Source of the DNA: Rivihabitans pingtungensis
GTDB taxonomy: Bacteria; Pseudomonadota; Gammaproteobacteria; Burkholderiales; Aquaspirillaceae
DNA: 64,000 bases
Reading direction: 5' to 3'
Assembly: GCF_003201855.1 (NCBI RefSeq)
Contig: NZ_QJKI01000009.1
Location: 1-64,000, forward strand
A model generated the notes under the pieces. The model worked only from the letters and a program-made list of their open reading frames with translations. It did no database searches and had not been told where the DNA came from. The translations under genes and the position numbers were made by a program. Shown one piece after another: positions 30,481 to 39,922 of the stretch (position 1 is the first letter of the stretch; each line of letters begins with the position of its first letter).

Positions 30481-30757
30481 GCTGCGTCATGCCCCCATCA
30501 GATTTCTACTGATTTTTACCCCCCGCCACGTAATAGCACCAAGGCATAATTTGCTTGCCTAAAATCTCGCAGCAGCATTATCATCGCTATGGCACACACT
30601 CCACAAAAGCAATAAAAAATTCATTTAAATCAGCACAATAAAACATTTTGACGCATCCTTGACCGGCCATACCCATGTCGAGGAGCCTCATGCACATGCT
30701 CATGCACGCCATAAAATCAGTATTTCTACGTAGCATATTTCACCGTGGATGCGTCTC
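30481..30757. other. AT-rich leader of the second tandem receptor gene
   Basis: No gene. Around 30500-30660 the DNA is clearly richer in A and T than the rest of the window. The conserved TCAGTATTTCTACG block lies at 30717-30730. Confidence 0.45.
30717..30730 (+). promoter_or_regulatory. conserved 14-base element upstream of receptor gene (second copy)
   Basis: TCAGTATTTCTACG, identical to 28767-28780 and at almost the same distance from the start codon. A TAAA four bases before it is absent from the first copy, so only the 14 bases themselves are shared. Confidence 0.45.
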
Positions 30758-32368
30758 ATGAAAATATCCCATCGTCTGGCCCTGATTGTGCTGTTTGCCG
30801 CGGCAGGGTTCATCGCCCTTTCGGCCTATTCACTGTACGTGGTGCGCGACGCCATGCTGTCCGAGCGCAAGGCCGGCATCGAAACCCATGTGCGCATGGC
30901 CGGCAACTTGATCGCCCAGTTCCAGGCGGCCGAAAAAGCCGGCAAGCTCAGCCGAGAAGAGGCCCAGCGCCAGGCGGCGCAAGCCATTCGTGGCATGCGC
31001 CACAAGGGCGACTATATGGTGCTGCGTGATTATTCCGGCCTGTTCATTGCCCACCCGGACAAGCGCAAAGAAGGCAAGATTGATCCGGGCGGCAAGTTGC
31101 CGGATGGCCGCACCACCATCGAAGGCTACCGCGAGGTGCTGGAAAAAAGCGACTTTGGCTATGTGCTGTTTTACACCCGCCGACCGGATGGCGATGTGCA
31201 ATACCCCCGGCTGAATGGCGTGCTGAAAATCCCGGAATGGAACTGGATTCTGGGCACTGGGATGTTTCTGGATGATATCGACGCCTTGTTCTGGAAGCGC
31301 GTCTGGCAGTTTGTCGGCATTGGCGCGGCGGTGTTTATCTGCATGGTGGGCATTGGTGTGTGGATTTCTCACGCCATTTACCGCGCGCTGGGCGGCGAGC
31401 CTTCGCACGCCACCCGCGTGGCGCAGGCCATCGCCAGCGGCCAGCTGAACCAGCGCATTGACGAGCGGGTGAACGACGCCAGCCTGCTGGGCGCCATGGC
31501 GCGCATGCAGGAGCATCTGCGCGGCATGGTGCAGCAAATCCAGCACAACGCCAACCAGCTCAACCAGTCTGCCCATGGGATTAACCAGCAAATGGTGAAT
31601 ATGGCCAGCATGGCCAGCCACGCCACCGACGCCGCCACCTCCAGCACAGCGGCCATCCAGCAATTGTCCAGCAGCGTGCAGAATATCTCGGGCAACGCCC
31701 AGCGCACGCAAACCCAATCGGCGCGCGCCGCCACCCTGGCCGAGGACGGCGGCGGCCTGGTGAACGACGCCGCCAGCCATATCCAGCAGGTGTCTGAGCA
31801 GCTGTCGCACGCCTCCAGCCAGATTGCCGCGCTGGACCAGCGCGCCGCTGAAATCGGCGGCATTGCCGGGGTGATCAAGGACATTGCCGACCAGACCAAC
31901 CTCTTGGCGCTGAACGCGGCGATTGAAGCCGCCCGCGCCGGCGAGCAAGGCCGGGGCTTTGCCGTGGTGGCCGATGAGGTGCGCAAGCTGGCCGAGCGCA
32001 CCACCGACGCCACCACACAAATCGCCAGCATGATCGACGCCGTGCAGCGCGACACCCGCGAGGTGGTGGGCAGCATGAGCGCTGCCGCGCCGCAGGTAGA
32101 AAGCAGCGTGGGCAAGGCGCAATCAGCAGCGCGCGCGCTGGAAGAAATCCGCGCGGGCGCGGCGCTGGCGCTGGACAATATCCGCGACGTGGCCAGCGCC
32201 ACCCAAGAGCAAAGCGTGGCCAACCAACGGGTGGCCGAGCATATCGAGCGCATCGCCAATATGGTGGCGCAGTCGGCAGACACCGCCAGCCAGGCGCGGC
32301 ACAGCGCCCAGCAGCTGGAAGCGCTGGCTGACGAGCTGAATGCCGCCGTGGCCAAGTTCCAGGTGTAA
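30758..32368 (+). CDS. methyl-accepting chemotaxis protein with Cache sensor (tandem copy 2)
   Basis: 536 residues, same length and domain plan as the gene at 28810: TM1, single-Cache sensor, TM2, HAMP, signalling domain. The signalling half is almost the same as copy 1, while the sensor differs at many positions ([20 protein letters not shown] against [20 protein letters not shown]), as expected if ligand range diverged after duplication. ATG 30758 aligns with the copy 1 start; ATG 30749 is an in-frame alternative. Followed by a strong terminator shared with the convergent receptor gene. Confidence 0.94.
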   Translation: MKISHRLALIVLFAAAGFIALSAYSLYVVRDAMLSERKAGIETHVRMAGNLIAQFQAAEKAGKLSREEAQRQAAQAIRGMRHKGDYMVLRDYSGLFIAHPDKRKEGKIDPGGKLPDGRTTIEGYREVLEKSDFGYVLFYTRRPDGDVQYPRLNGVLKIPEWNWILGTGMFLDDIDALFWKRVWQFVGIGAAVFICMVGIGVWISHAIYRALGGEPSHATRVAQAIASGQLNQRIDERVNDASLLGAMARMQEHLRGMVQQIQHNANQLNQSAHGINQQMVNMASMASHATDAATSSTAAIQQLSSSVQNISGNAQRTQTQSARAATLAEDGGGLVNDAASHIQQVSEQLSHASSQIAALDQRAAEIGGIAGVIKDIADQTNLLALNAAIEAARAGEQGRGFAVVADEVRKLAERTTDATTQIASMIDAVQRDTREVVGSMSAAAPQVESSVGKAQSAARALEEIRAGAALALDNIRDVASATQEQSVANQRVAEHIERIANMVAQSADTASQARHSAQQLEALADELNAAVAKFQV

Positions 32369-32392
32369 GCCTGGCCGGTTGGTCCGTCATGC

Positions 32393-32426
32393 AAAACGGC
32401 GCGCCCAGTGGGCGCGCCGTTTTTTA
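32393..32426. terminator. bidirectional terminator between convergent receptor genes
   Basis: AAAACGGCGCGCCC and GGGCGCGCCGTTTT are perfect arms with an AGT loop and T runs on both strands, between the stops at 32368 and 32448. Confidence 0.9.
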
Positions 32427-32447
32427 TGCTTGATCCCCGCCACCGAC

Positions 32448-34085
32448 TCACGCCAGGCGAAAGTGCGCCACCTCGCCATCCAGCCGGGTGACCACGCCCA
32501 GCAGCATATTGGCGGTGTCAGCGGAGCCGCGCGCTACCGCGCCAAACTGTTCCGCCGCGTTGGCCACCCGTTCAACATGGCTGCCGATATGGCGGGCAGC
32601 CTGGCTTTGTTCTTCCAGCGCGGAAATCAGCTCGCCCAGCTCTCGGCGGGTGTCGCCTGCGCCTTCGCGCAGTTGGCGCAGCGGATCGACCAGTTCGCGC
32701 ACCAGCGTCACGCCAAATGTCACCACCTGCTCACCTTGCAATAAATTCTCGGCCGCCAGCTCGGTTTGTTGCTGGATACTGCGGATCATCTCGTCAATTT
32801 CGGTCGTGGCGCGGGTCGTGTGCTCCGCCAGCTTGCGCACTTCATCGGCCACCACAGCAAAGCCCCGGCCTTGCTCGCCCGCGCGAGCAGCTTCAATCGC
32901 CGCATTCAGCGCCAGGAGATTGGTTTGATCGGCGATGTCGTTAATTACGCCAACAATACGGCCGATTTCATGTGTACGCCGAGCAAGTTGCGCCACATCC
33001 TGGGCCGAATTGTCGATGGTGTCGATCATCCGGTTGATTTCAGTGGCGGCCTGACTGAGTAGATGGTCACTATTCCCCGCCAAGGCCTCTGAGCGCTCAG
33101 CCACTTCTTGCACACGCACCGAGGTGCTGGAAAGCGTTTCAATATTTCCCACCAATTCTTCTACCGCAGCGGCCATAGTGGCTGTGGACTGGCCTTGTGT
33201 CATCGCACCAACAGAAATTTGCTCGCAAGAGGCGGAAAGGTCTCGTGCCGCCGCACCAACTTCCAAGGAAGCGCCATGTACATTGCCGATCAAGGCACTC
33301 AAGCCGGCACGCATGGCGGCCAGTTTGCCCAACAAGCTTTCTGGCGCAGCGTTAAGTAAGCTCGCTTGTATGGTTAAATTGCCCGAAGCAATATGCGACA
33401 TTGCATCACTGACCACACGGGGATCCCCGCCTAGCGGCCGCGTGACACTGCGCACGATCCATATGCCTGCGCCAATCGCCAAAACGGCCGCCGCCACAGA
33501 CAGCCCCGCCAGAATCGTTTCCAGTTGTCGGGCTTTTTCGCTGGCGTGCTTACCATTAGCATCCAGCTTCTGGTGCTGAATATGCTGGAAACGATCCATG
33601 GTTTGTGAATACAAGACCAACGCCGGCAAGCAACGTCGCTGAAACTGATCACGGGCCTGTGGCGTTTCTCCGGTATCCAGATGCTTCAATACCTGCTCGA
33701 CACTGCTGACAAACTCAGTCCTGCGTCCGGCCAGTTCATTGAGTATCTGCCGCTCTTCTGACTCAGTCACCAACGCCAGCAATTCACTGCGGCGCTGACT
33801 CATGATCGACAGTTTTTCGGGCAAGCCTTGTTTGAATTTTTCATAACGCTCGGGCTGATCTTCTTCCACCAAGAGATAAAGTTCAGTCGCCATCTGACTC
33901 AAGATAGAAGCGACATCGTTCCCCAGGCTGACCTTGCGGGCATCCACTTGCGCCATGCGCTCAATGGTTGCCCGGTTGTCCCGGACGCCATGCCAGCCAG
34001 CCGCAGCCAGCGCCAGCAATAACGCAAATAATGCCGCAATGCCAAGCATCACCCGTTGCTTAAGCGTCAGCGGAGTGAACTTCAT
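32448..34085 (-). CDS. methyl-accepting chemotaxis protein with four-helix-bundle sensor
   Basis: 545 residues. TM1 about 12-31, a periplasmic helical domain of about 160 residues with heptad-like spacing (4HB_MCP type), TM2 about 191-212, HAMP, and a signalling domain with [23 protein letters not shown]. The distal half ([30 protein letters not shown]) is related to that of the 26987 receptor. AAGGTAAAG precedes the ATG. Convergent with the tandem pair. Ligand unknown. Confidence 0.93.
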   Translation of the reverse strand: MKFTPLTLKQRVMLGIAALFALLLALAAAGWHGVRDNRATIERMAQVDARKVSLGNDVASILSQMATELYLLVEEDQPERYEKFKQGLPEKLSIMSQRRSELLALVTESEERQILNELAGRRTEFVSSVEQVLKHLDTGETPQARDQFQRRCLPALVLYSQTMDRFQHIQHQKLDANGKHASEKARQLETILAGLSVAAAVLAIGAGIWIVRSVTRPLGGDPRVVSDAMSHIASGNLTIQASLLNAAPESLLGKLAAMRAGLSALIGNVHGASLEVGAAARDLSASCEQISVGAMTQGQSTATMAAAVEELVGNIETLSSTSVRVQEVAERSEALAGNSDHLLSQAATEINRMIDTIDNSAQDVAQLARRTHEIGRIVGVINDIADQTNLLALNAAIEAARAGEQGRGFAVVADEVRKLAEHTTRATTEIDEMIRSIQQQTELAAENLLQGEQVVTFGVTLVRELVDPLRQLREGAGDTRRELGELISALEEQSQAARHIGSHVERVANAAEQFGAVARGSADTANMLLGVVTRLDGEVAHFRLA

Positions 34086-34116
34086 GTCGTCTTTACCTTA
34101 ACGGTTCGTTGGCGAT

Positions 34117-34141
34117 AAAAAAAGCCGACAATGCAGCCGGC
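34117..34141 (-). terminator. minus-strand terminator upstream of the 32448 receptor gene
   Basis: Read on the minus strand, GCCGGC pairs with GTCGGC across a six-base loop and runs into seven T. It sits about 30 bases ahead of the receptor start, so something is transcribed leftward from further upstream and stopped here. Confidence 0.6.
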
Positions 34142-34165
34142 CGAAGTAAAACATGCATTTATTTT

Positions 34166-34306
34166 TCATTGACTACGAGGCACAGAGGGTGCGGGCAATT
34201 GCTGACATACACGCGCCATTTCAGCGCGCAAGCTCGCCATCGCTTCGCAGAGGCGAGTCAATTGCAGACTGATGCGCTGAGCACAGAACGGAGCCTGGGC
34301 ATTCAT
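34166..34306 (-). CDS. possible small ORF ahead of a receptor gene
   Basis: 46 residues (MNAQAPFCAQRISLQLTRLC...), a short helix with two cysteines and no recognised family. The ribosome site is weak. The only support is the minus-strand terminator just downstream, which implies a leftward transcript. It could equally be a small untranslated RNA. Confidence 0.2.
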   Translation of the reverse strand: MNAQAPFCAQRISLQLTRLCEAMASLRAEMARVCQQLPAPSVPRSQ

Positions 34307-34504
34307 AAAAGGCTTTCTTGATTGTCGTGGTAACCAGATGCTTGCTATCAAGCAAATTGAGGAATTTAGGCTCATGACACACCATAGTATGCAGAAATGA
34401 CGTTACAACGGGATGACTCAACGATGGGAGCCTGAGCTCACGCACACAGTCCTCTAGTCTCCTGAGATGCCCATCATTTGTGCACTTCGAGGAGCGCAAA
34501 TTGA
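34307..34504. other. degenerate region left of the receptor remnant
   Basis: No gene seen. It lies between a possible small ORF and a decayed receptor fragment, and is probably what remains after deletion of most of a receptor gene. Confidence 0.35.
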
Positions 34505-34816
34505 CTGAGCGCACCGCGTATAGCACTGGCGATATTTGCGGGTCAACGCACTGACGATGCCTTGCAGGCCATCGCCAGCGTCCATGCATGCGTGCGCGAG
34601 GCGGATGCCGCCGGCACCGCACAAGAAATCGCCCTGATGGTGGATCAGCAAGCCACCACCGCCCAAGACATCGCCAGCGGCATGGAAACCGTCAACGCCA
34701 TGAGCGAGCAAAATCCAAGCGGGGTCCGCCGCATTACCGAGGATGCACGTCAGTTGCGCGGTGCCGCGCAAGCGCTGCATGAGTTGGTGGCGCATGTGGC
34801 CGCCTATCCAGCATGA
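34505..34816 (+). pseudogene. C-terminal fragment of a methyl-accepting chemotaxis protein
   Basis: The frame running to TGA 34816 has no usable start and encodes only the last helix of a receptor signalling domain: EIALMVDQQATTAQDIASG, METVNAMSEQN and DARQLRGAAQALHELVAH follow the usual heptad pattern of the distal methylation helix. TM segments, HAMP and the signalling tip are all missing. It sits at the edge of the receptor island, so it is a deletion remnant. In-frame stop TGA 34502 marks its left limit. Confidence 0.75.
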
Positions 34817-34817
34817 C

Positions 34818-34874
34818 GCCAGCCCGGCGCGCACAAGGCGCGCCGGGCTGGCAAAGGCAGGGCATACGCCCTGC
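34818..34874. other. two adjacent strong hairpins
   Basis: A perfect 15-base stem (GCCAGCCCGGCGCGC and its complement, loop ACAAG, 34818-34852) is followed by a seven-base stem (GCAGGGC, loop ATAC, 34857-34874). No T run follows on either strand. They lie just beyond the 3' end of the beta-helix gene array and may protect or end its mRNA. Confidence 0.6.
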
Positions 34875-34891
34875 GGGGGAAGATGGCAGGC

Positions 34892-36481
34892 TTAGTTGAC
34901 GATCTGACCAAAGCCTTTCCAGACGCTGGTGGTGCTATCGCCACCTTGCACACAAATCCAGCCAGCATAGCCTCCTACAGCGGGGGCCGTGCTGTACACC
35001 ACATCCCCTTGCACGGCCGGTGCGCTGGCCAACACCGAAGCACCCGGCGTATGGAAATGCTGGATGCGTTGCATCTTGTCACCGCCGCTATCCTTGCCCA
35101 GCAAGCGGTTAAAGCGTTGTGGCGGATCGTACACAATGGTTTCGGCACCATTGATGATCAGTCGCCCCAGCACCACCGAACTGGTCAGCGGGTTGCTGCC
35201 CGCCGTATCAATGGCGCAGTTGCCCACAAATACAGCCTGGATATTGGATGTCCCGGTGTTGTTGGCCTGGGTCATGCGGGTATCGGTGATGATCATCAAG
35301 CCATTGCTGTAGCCCAGCTTGGCCGTGACGGTGTCCACCTGGCACTCGGTCAGCTTGACGCCCGCACTGTTATTGCCAAAGTCCAGCAGATACCAGCTTG
35401 AGTGGGTGTACACCTGGCCGTTGTAGTCCAGGGCATCGGTAAAACGGCAACGGGTAAACTGGGTGGCACGACCACGTTCGGTGGTGGTTTCGGCAAACGG
35501 GGTCACCACTTGTCCTGCCAGGGTGCAATCCGTGAAATGCACACGCGGGCTATTGGGCTGGGCGGCGTAGGACGAGGTGCCGATGAGCGTGCTGGAATAA
35601 ATCGACAGATCCGAGCTGTTGGTGCCGGTGGAATAAAAACCGGGGCCAACGTTGTCGATCATTTCGCAGTCCATGAACACCCCTTGATTGACAAAGGATG
35701 TGCTGTCCGGCACCACGGCCACCCCGGCCGACACGGCAGAAGCAAACACACCACGGCCACTGAAATTAAACTGGCAATTCATGGCGGTCAGGCCACTGCC
35801 GCCCTCCAAACGCAGACCATTGCGCGCATTGCGCAGACAGCGCACATCGTGCAGCGTCACCGGCTTGCGCAGGGTTTCCTGAGTGGCATTGGTGGCAGCC
35901 ACCGAGACGCCATCCAGGCCTTGGTCATGAATGTGCAGGTTTTCCAGCAAGATGGATGCGTTATCCTTCAACCACACACCGGTAGCATTCAGACTGCGAC
36001 CCACTTGAGTCCCCCACTGCCCCCCCAAGATCAGTTGGTCGGCATTGCCATCCAGCTCAAGATCGCTGACTGCGACCCCACCAGTATTGCCTTCCAGATG
36101 AATCATCCGATAGGCATGGCCGGCATGATCGGCATCGGTATAAGGCAGCGAAGGCGTCACCGCGATACCCGTCACCGGGTCAAAAGCCCCCAGCTTCAGG
36201 CCGTTGGCAATGGAGAGCACGGCGCCATTGCCTTCAATAATGACCGGCTGGCTGCAATTGGTAATTTTGATGATGGGGTCAGCTCGATAGGCGTAGCCCA
36301 GCCCGGTCTGGCCGGCCAGGGTTTGTGCACCAACCACATAATGCCCGGCCGGGATACGCAAGGTTCCCCCTCCTTGCGCGCTTAGCGCCAGACTGGCAGC
36401 GGCAAATGCGGCAGTGTCATTGGTGACGCCATCACCCACGGCGTTGTACGGCGCATCTTTGACATTGATAATGTTCTGCAT
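34892..36481 (-). CDS. right-handed beta-helix protein, pectate-lyase superfamily (array member 1)
   Basis: 529 residues from MQNIINVKDAPYN. The N-terminal block GDGVTNDTAAFAAASLAL and GGGTLRIPAGHYVVG is the Pectate_lyase_3 signature found in tailspikes and polysaccharide lyases. Then come repeated short strands with NC, DC and CR turns, typical of a parallel beta-helix. The C-terminus is a separate module, GDVVYSTAP...GYAGWICVQGG...WKGFGQIVN. No signal peptide, membrane anchor or autotransporter domain. CTGGAG precedes ATG 36481. Last gene of the leftward array. Expected role: binding or cutting a surface polysaccharide; catalytic residues cannot be assigned. Confidence 0.8.
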   Translation of the reverse strand: MQNIINVKDAPYNAVGDGVTNDTAAFAAASLALSAQGGGTLRIPAGHYVVGAQTLAGQTGLGYAYRADPIIKITNCSQPVIIEGNGAVLSIANGLKLGAFDPVTGIAVTPSLPYTDADHAGHAYRMIHLEGNTGGVAVSDLELDGNADQLILGGQWGTQVGRSLNATGVWLKDNASILLENLHIHDQGLDGVSVAATNATQETLRKPVTLHDVRCLRNARNGLRLEGGSGLTAMNCQFNFSGRGVFASAVSAGVAVVPDSTSFVNQGVFMDCEMIDNVGPGFYSTGTNSSDLSIYSSTLIGTSSYAAQPNSPRVHFTDCTLAGQVVTPFAETTTERGRATQFTRCRFTDALDYNGQVYTHSSWYLLDFGNNSAGVKLTECQVDTVTAKLGYSNGLMIITDTRMTQANNTGTSNIQAVFVGNCAIDTAGSNPLTSSVVLGRLIINGAETIVYDPPQRFNRLLGKDSGGDKMQRIQHFHTPGASVLASAPAVQGDVVYSTAPAVGGYAGWICVQGGDSTTSVWKGFGQIVN

Positions 36482-36525
36482 GATTGAACTCCAGAAATAA
36501 ATCATGAAAGGCAGTGAGAGACAGC

Positions 36526-38121
36526 TCAGCTGGCAATGGTGGCAAAAGCTTTCCAGGTGCCCGGGCTACCGCTGCTCACGCACACCCAGCCAGCCGGCGC
36601 GCCGGAAACCGCATCGGAATTGAACACGATGTCGCCAAGCTGCGCGCTGTTGCTGCCCAGGAAATCTGCCGGGCTGGAGCCATAGCCGATATGTTGCTGG
36701 CTGCCACCGCTGCCGTTATTGGCCCAGAGTTGTTGACGGCGCTGCGGCATATTGGTGGTTTGCGGATATTCAGTGCCATTCCAGCTGGCACGCCCCAGCA
36801 CCACGGATTGATCCAGCTGTGCCAGCGACCCGCTATTGAGCACGGTATCGCCCACGCAGATGGCGCGGAAGGCGCTCTCCGTGCCACTGCCGGTGACTTG
36901 CTGATAAAACTGGCAATTCGTTGCGGTCACCGTGCCATAGTTGGACGAGTAACCAATGCGAGTGGTCGCGGCATCAATCACGCAGGCATCCAGCTTCACG
37001 CCGGCGCCACTGACGCCAAAATCCACCAGATAGCTGGTGCTGCCGGGCGCATATACCTGGCTGTTGTATTTGAGCTTGTCAGTGAACAAGCAACGGCTGA
37101 ACTGGGTGGCGTAACCTTTGCTGTTGACGGGGTCGGCATAAGCCCGCACGGTAATACCCGAGAAAGTGCAATCGGCAAAGTGCATGCGCGGCTTGCTCGG
37201 CCAGGCGCAATAGTAGGTTGTCCCCAGGAAAGTGCAGTTGATAAAGCTGACATCCGCAGAATCCCCACTGTCGGCGCCCATGCCCAGACCCACGTTATTG
37301 ATCATCTCGCAGTTGATGAACAAGCCATTGCGCACCAGCGCACCACCCGAAGCTTCGATATCCACCCCTGCCTGTGGTGAAGAGCCGAAGGCTGCACGGC
37401 CGGTGTGATTGAACTTGCAGCCAATGGCAGTCACCCCGCCGCCGCCCACCCAGGAAAAGCCCTGGCGAGCATTAAATTCGCAGCGGACATTGATCAGCGT
37501 GGCAGGCGTGCGCGGCGTGGTGGCCGTGGCATTGGCTGGCGACTGAGCGATGTAAAGCCCATCCAGGCAATGATGATGGGAGTACACATTGCTGACGCGC
37601 AAATTGGGGCAATCCTTGGTGTACAAACCGTAGGCTGCCAGTTGATAACCCTGATCCCCCCAGCTTCCGCCCAGTACAGCACTGTTGATGCTGCCGTCCA
37701 GCTCCAGATTGCGCACCAACACCTGTGACGAGTTATTCGACAAGACGACCATGCGACCAATGCCGGCTGCGTAATTGACATTGGTAAACGGCATGCTCGC
37801 CGGATAGTAAGGATTGCCGGTGATCGGGTCGAAGCTACCGAACTTCAGATTCGGCACAATGCGCAGCACCGCTGCACTGCCTTCAATAATGACCGGCTTG
37901 GTGCAATTGCTGATCGTGATGATGTCGGTGGCGCGATAGGCATAGCCCTGATTGGCCTTGCCGGCAAAATCCTGCTTGCCCACCATGTATACCCCGGCCG
38001 GAATCAGCAAGGTGCCACCACCTGCCGCAGTCAGTGCTGCACTGGCGGCAATAAATGCATTGGTATCATTTTGAATACCATCACCGTACGCGCCATAGTC
38101 TTTGACGTTGAAAATAGCCAT
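36526..38121 (-). CDS. right-handed beta-helix protein, pectate-lyase superfamily (array member 2)
   Basis: 531 residues beginning MAIFNVKDYGAYGDG. Same plan as its neighbours: Pectate_lyase_3 start (GDGIQNDTNAFIAASAAL, GGGTLLIPAGVYMVG), a long beta-helix, and the C-terminal module GDIVFNSDA...PAGWVCVSSGSPGTWKAFATIAS. The helix section (RNGLFINCEMINNVGLGMGA, DSGDSADVSFINCTF) is much closer to member 4 than to members 1 and 3. No leader peptide. GAGG lies eight bases before the ATG; 44 bases separate it from member 1. Confidence 0.8.
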   Translation of the reverse strand: MAIFNVKDYGAYGDGIQNDTNAFIAASAALTAAGGGTLLIPAGVYMVGKQDFAGKANQGYAYRATDIITISNCTKPVIIEGSAAVLRIVPNLKFGSFDPITGNPYYPASMPFTNVNYAAGIGRMVVLSNNSSQVLVRNLELDGSINSAVLGGSWGDQGYQLAAYGLYTKDCPNLRVSNVYSHHHCLDGLYIAQSPANATATTPRTPATLINVRCEFNARQGFSWVGGGGVTAIGCKFNHTGRAAFGSSPQAGVDIEASGGALVRNGLFINCEMINNVGLGMGADSGDSADVSFINCTFLGTTYYCAWPSKPRMHFADCTFSGITVRAYADPVNSKGYATQFSRCLFTDKLKYNSQVYAPGSTSYLVDFGVSGAGVKLDACVIDAATTRIGYSSNYGTVTATNCQFYQQVTGSGTESAFRAICVGDTVLNSGSLAQLDQSVVLGRASWNGTEYPQTTNMPQRRQQLWANNGSGGSQQHIGYGSSPADFLGSNSAQLGDIVFNSDAVSGAPAGWVCVSSGSPGTWKAFATIAS

Positions 38122-38174
38122 GAGATTGCCTCTGTCAATATCGTGATTTCAAAGTGTGAGCCAGGATTGAAGAA

Positions 38175-39752
38175 TCAGCTGGCAATCAGACCAAACGGCT
38201 TCCAGGTCCCTGGCGTGCCAGTCACTGTGCACACCCAGCCCAGATAGCCCCCAGGGGTGGGTGCGGTGTTGTACACAATGTCGCCTTTGGTCCCGCCACC
38301 GAATGCACTGGCAAATGCGGTGGCGCTGTAGCAATAGCCCACACTCTGCATGCGGCCGCCGCTGCCGGTATTGGCATAAAAACGCAAGCGACGCTGCATT
38401 TGGTCGTATTGCAGTTGCTCAGCGCTATTAAACAGCATGCGACCCAGGATCAAGCTGGTGCTCAGATCGTTGCTACCGGAAGTATCAAAGATGGTGTCGC
38501 CATGAAAATTGGCCACAATCGCAGAAGCCCCGCTACTGGTCTGGCGGAAGCGGCAGTTGCTGGCAGAGATGGCGCCATTGGTCTGGCCAAGCACGCCGGT
38601 GGCTACCTCAACCGAACAACGATCCATCTGCACCCCCAGGCTGCCGGCGCCCCAGTTCAGCAGATTGCCACCCGTGCTGATAAACACTTGATTGTTGTAC
38701 TTGTGCAGATCTGTCAGCCAGCAGCCGCTAAAACGGGTGGCATCGCCATCAGCCTGGGACACACCAGCACGCACCACACTGCTTTGACCTGCCAGGGTGG
38801 AATCCACAAAGTGCACACGGGCGGCCGATACGGCAAAGGGTGCTGCCGTGGTGCCCACCAGCGAACAGCGCTCGACCTTGATGTCGGCAGCAGTGCTGGA
38901 GGCCAGCACCCCTTCACCCACGTTGTTCAGCATTTCGCTGTTCAGGAAATGGCCGTTGCGTGCCCCCTCCTTGATCATGACACCCACTGCCGGCGCGGTG
39001 GCAAACGTGGCCCGGCCGCTGTGACTAAACTTGCAATCCACCGCTTGCAGGCCGTTCCCCCCCTGCCAGAACAATGCCGCACGTGCGTTGTATTCACTAC
39101 GGCACAGCAAGAGTGACAGCGGAGCGCGCGGACTGTTGGCACTGGCCGTCACACCATATGCGGCCAGGCCATCATGGCCATGGTGGTGGCTATAGATGCG
39201 TTCCAGGGCAACCTGATCGGCATTCTCGACCACGATGCCATCAGCAGCCAGATCATAACCACTGGAGCCCCACTGGCCACCCAGCGACAGTGCGCTGGCG
39301 TTGCCATTAAGCTCCAGGCCTCGCACCACCACATGGCCCGGATTGTCTTTCACCACCAGCATGCGCCCGACACTGGCGGCATAGTCTGCATCGGTAAACG
39401 GCAGGCTGGCCGGGGTATAGGCCGTTCCGGTAGACCAATCAAAACTGCCAAATTTCAGACCGTTTGCCAGGGTCAGGGTCGCACCGGTGCCTTCGATCAC
39501 CACAGGATGGCTGCAACCGCTCAGGGTAATGATGTCCTCACCCAGATAGGCATAACCCTGATTGCTTTGGGTGGCACGGACTTGTCGGCCCACCGTGTAA
39601 GTGCCAGGCGGAATCAACAAGGTGCCGCCCCCGGCAGCACACAGCGCGGCACTGGCATCAATGAAAGCCTGAGTCGCATTGCTGACGCCTGTGTTGTCTG
39701 CCGCATATGGTGCAGCCGTCACATCAATCGTGATGGGAATAGGAGTGGTCAT
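38175..39752 (-). CDS. right-handed beta-helix protein, pectate-lyase superfamily (array member 3)
   Basis: 525 residues beginning MTTPIPITIDVTAAPYAADN. Pectate_lyase_3 start (NATQAFIDASAALCAAGGG, LLIPPGTYTVG), beta-helix, and C-terminal module GDIVYNTAPTPGGYLGWVC...TPGTWKPFGLIAS. The strongest ribosome site of the array (AAGGAGG). The GDG found near the N-terminus of the others is replaced by ADN. It shares more with member 1 (LGGQWG, DTSGSND/DTAGSNP) than with members 2 and 4. No signal peptide. Confidence 0.8.
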   Translation of the reverse strand: MTTPIPITIDVTAAPYAADNTGVSNATQAFIDASAALCAAGGGTLLIPPGTYTVGRQVRATQSNQGYAYLGEDIITLSGCSHPVVIEGTGATLTLANGLKFGSFDWSTGTAYTPASLPFTDADYAASVGRMLVVKDNPGHVVVRGLELNGNASALSLGGQWGSSGYDLAADGIVVENADQVALERIYSHHHGHDGLAAYGVTASANSPRAPLSLLLCRSEYNARAALFWQGGNGLQAVDCKFSHSGRATFATAPAVGVMIKEGARNGHFLNSEMLNNVGEGVLASSTAADIKVERCSLVGTTAAPFAVSAARVHFVDSTLAGQSSVVRAGVSQADGDATRFSGCWLTDLHKYNNQVFISTGGNLLNWGAGSLGVQMDRCSVEVATGVLGQTNGAISASNCRFRQTSSGASAIVANFHGDTIFDTSGSNDLSTSLILGRMLFNSAEQLQYDQMQRRLRFYANTGSGGRMQSVGYCYSATAFASAFGGGTKGDIVYNTAPTPGGYLGWVCTVTGTPGTWKPFGLIAS

Positions 39753-39922
39753 GGCATCCTCCTTTCAGGATGGAAACAAAATAGAGAGCGTTGCCTCCAG
39801 GCAAGCCCAGAAAAATCAACAAATCACCATGGATCGCAGATCATCATTCCACAGAGAGATTTCTAACCCGATGCTGAGCAATGTCAGCATCAAGCCGGTG
39901 CAGCAAAAAAACTCAGGCTAAA

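Noticed and set aside
30713..30745. Sigma-28 (FliA) promoter before the second tandem receptor
   Set aside because: TAAA is followed at 15 bases by TAGCATAT, which does not match GCCGATAA, and the first copy lacks the TAAA.
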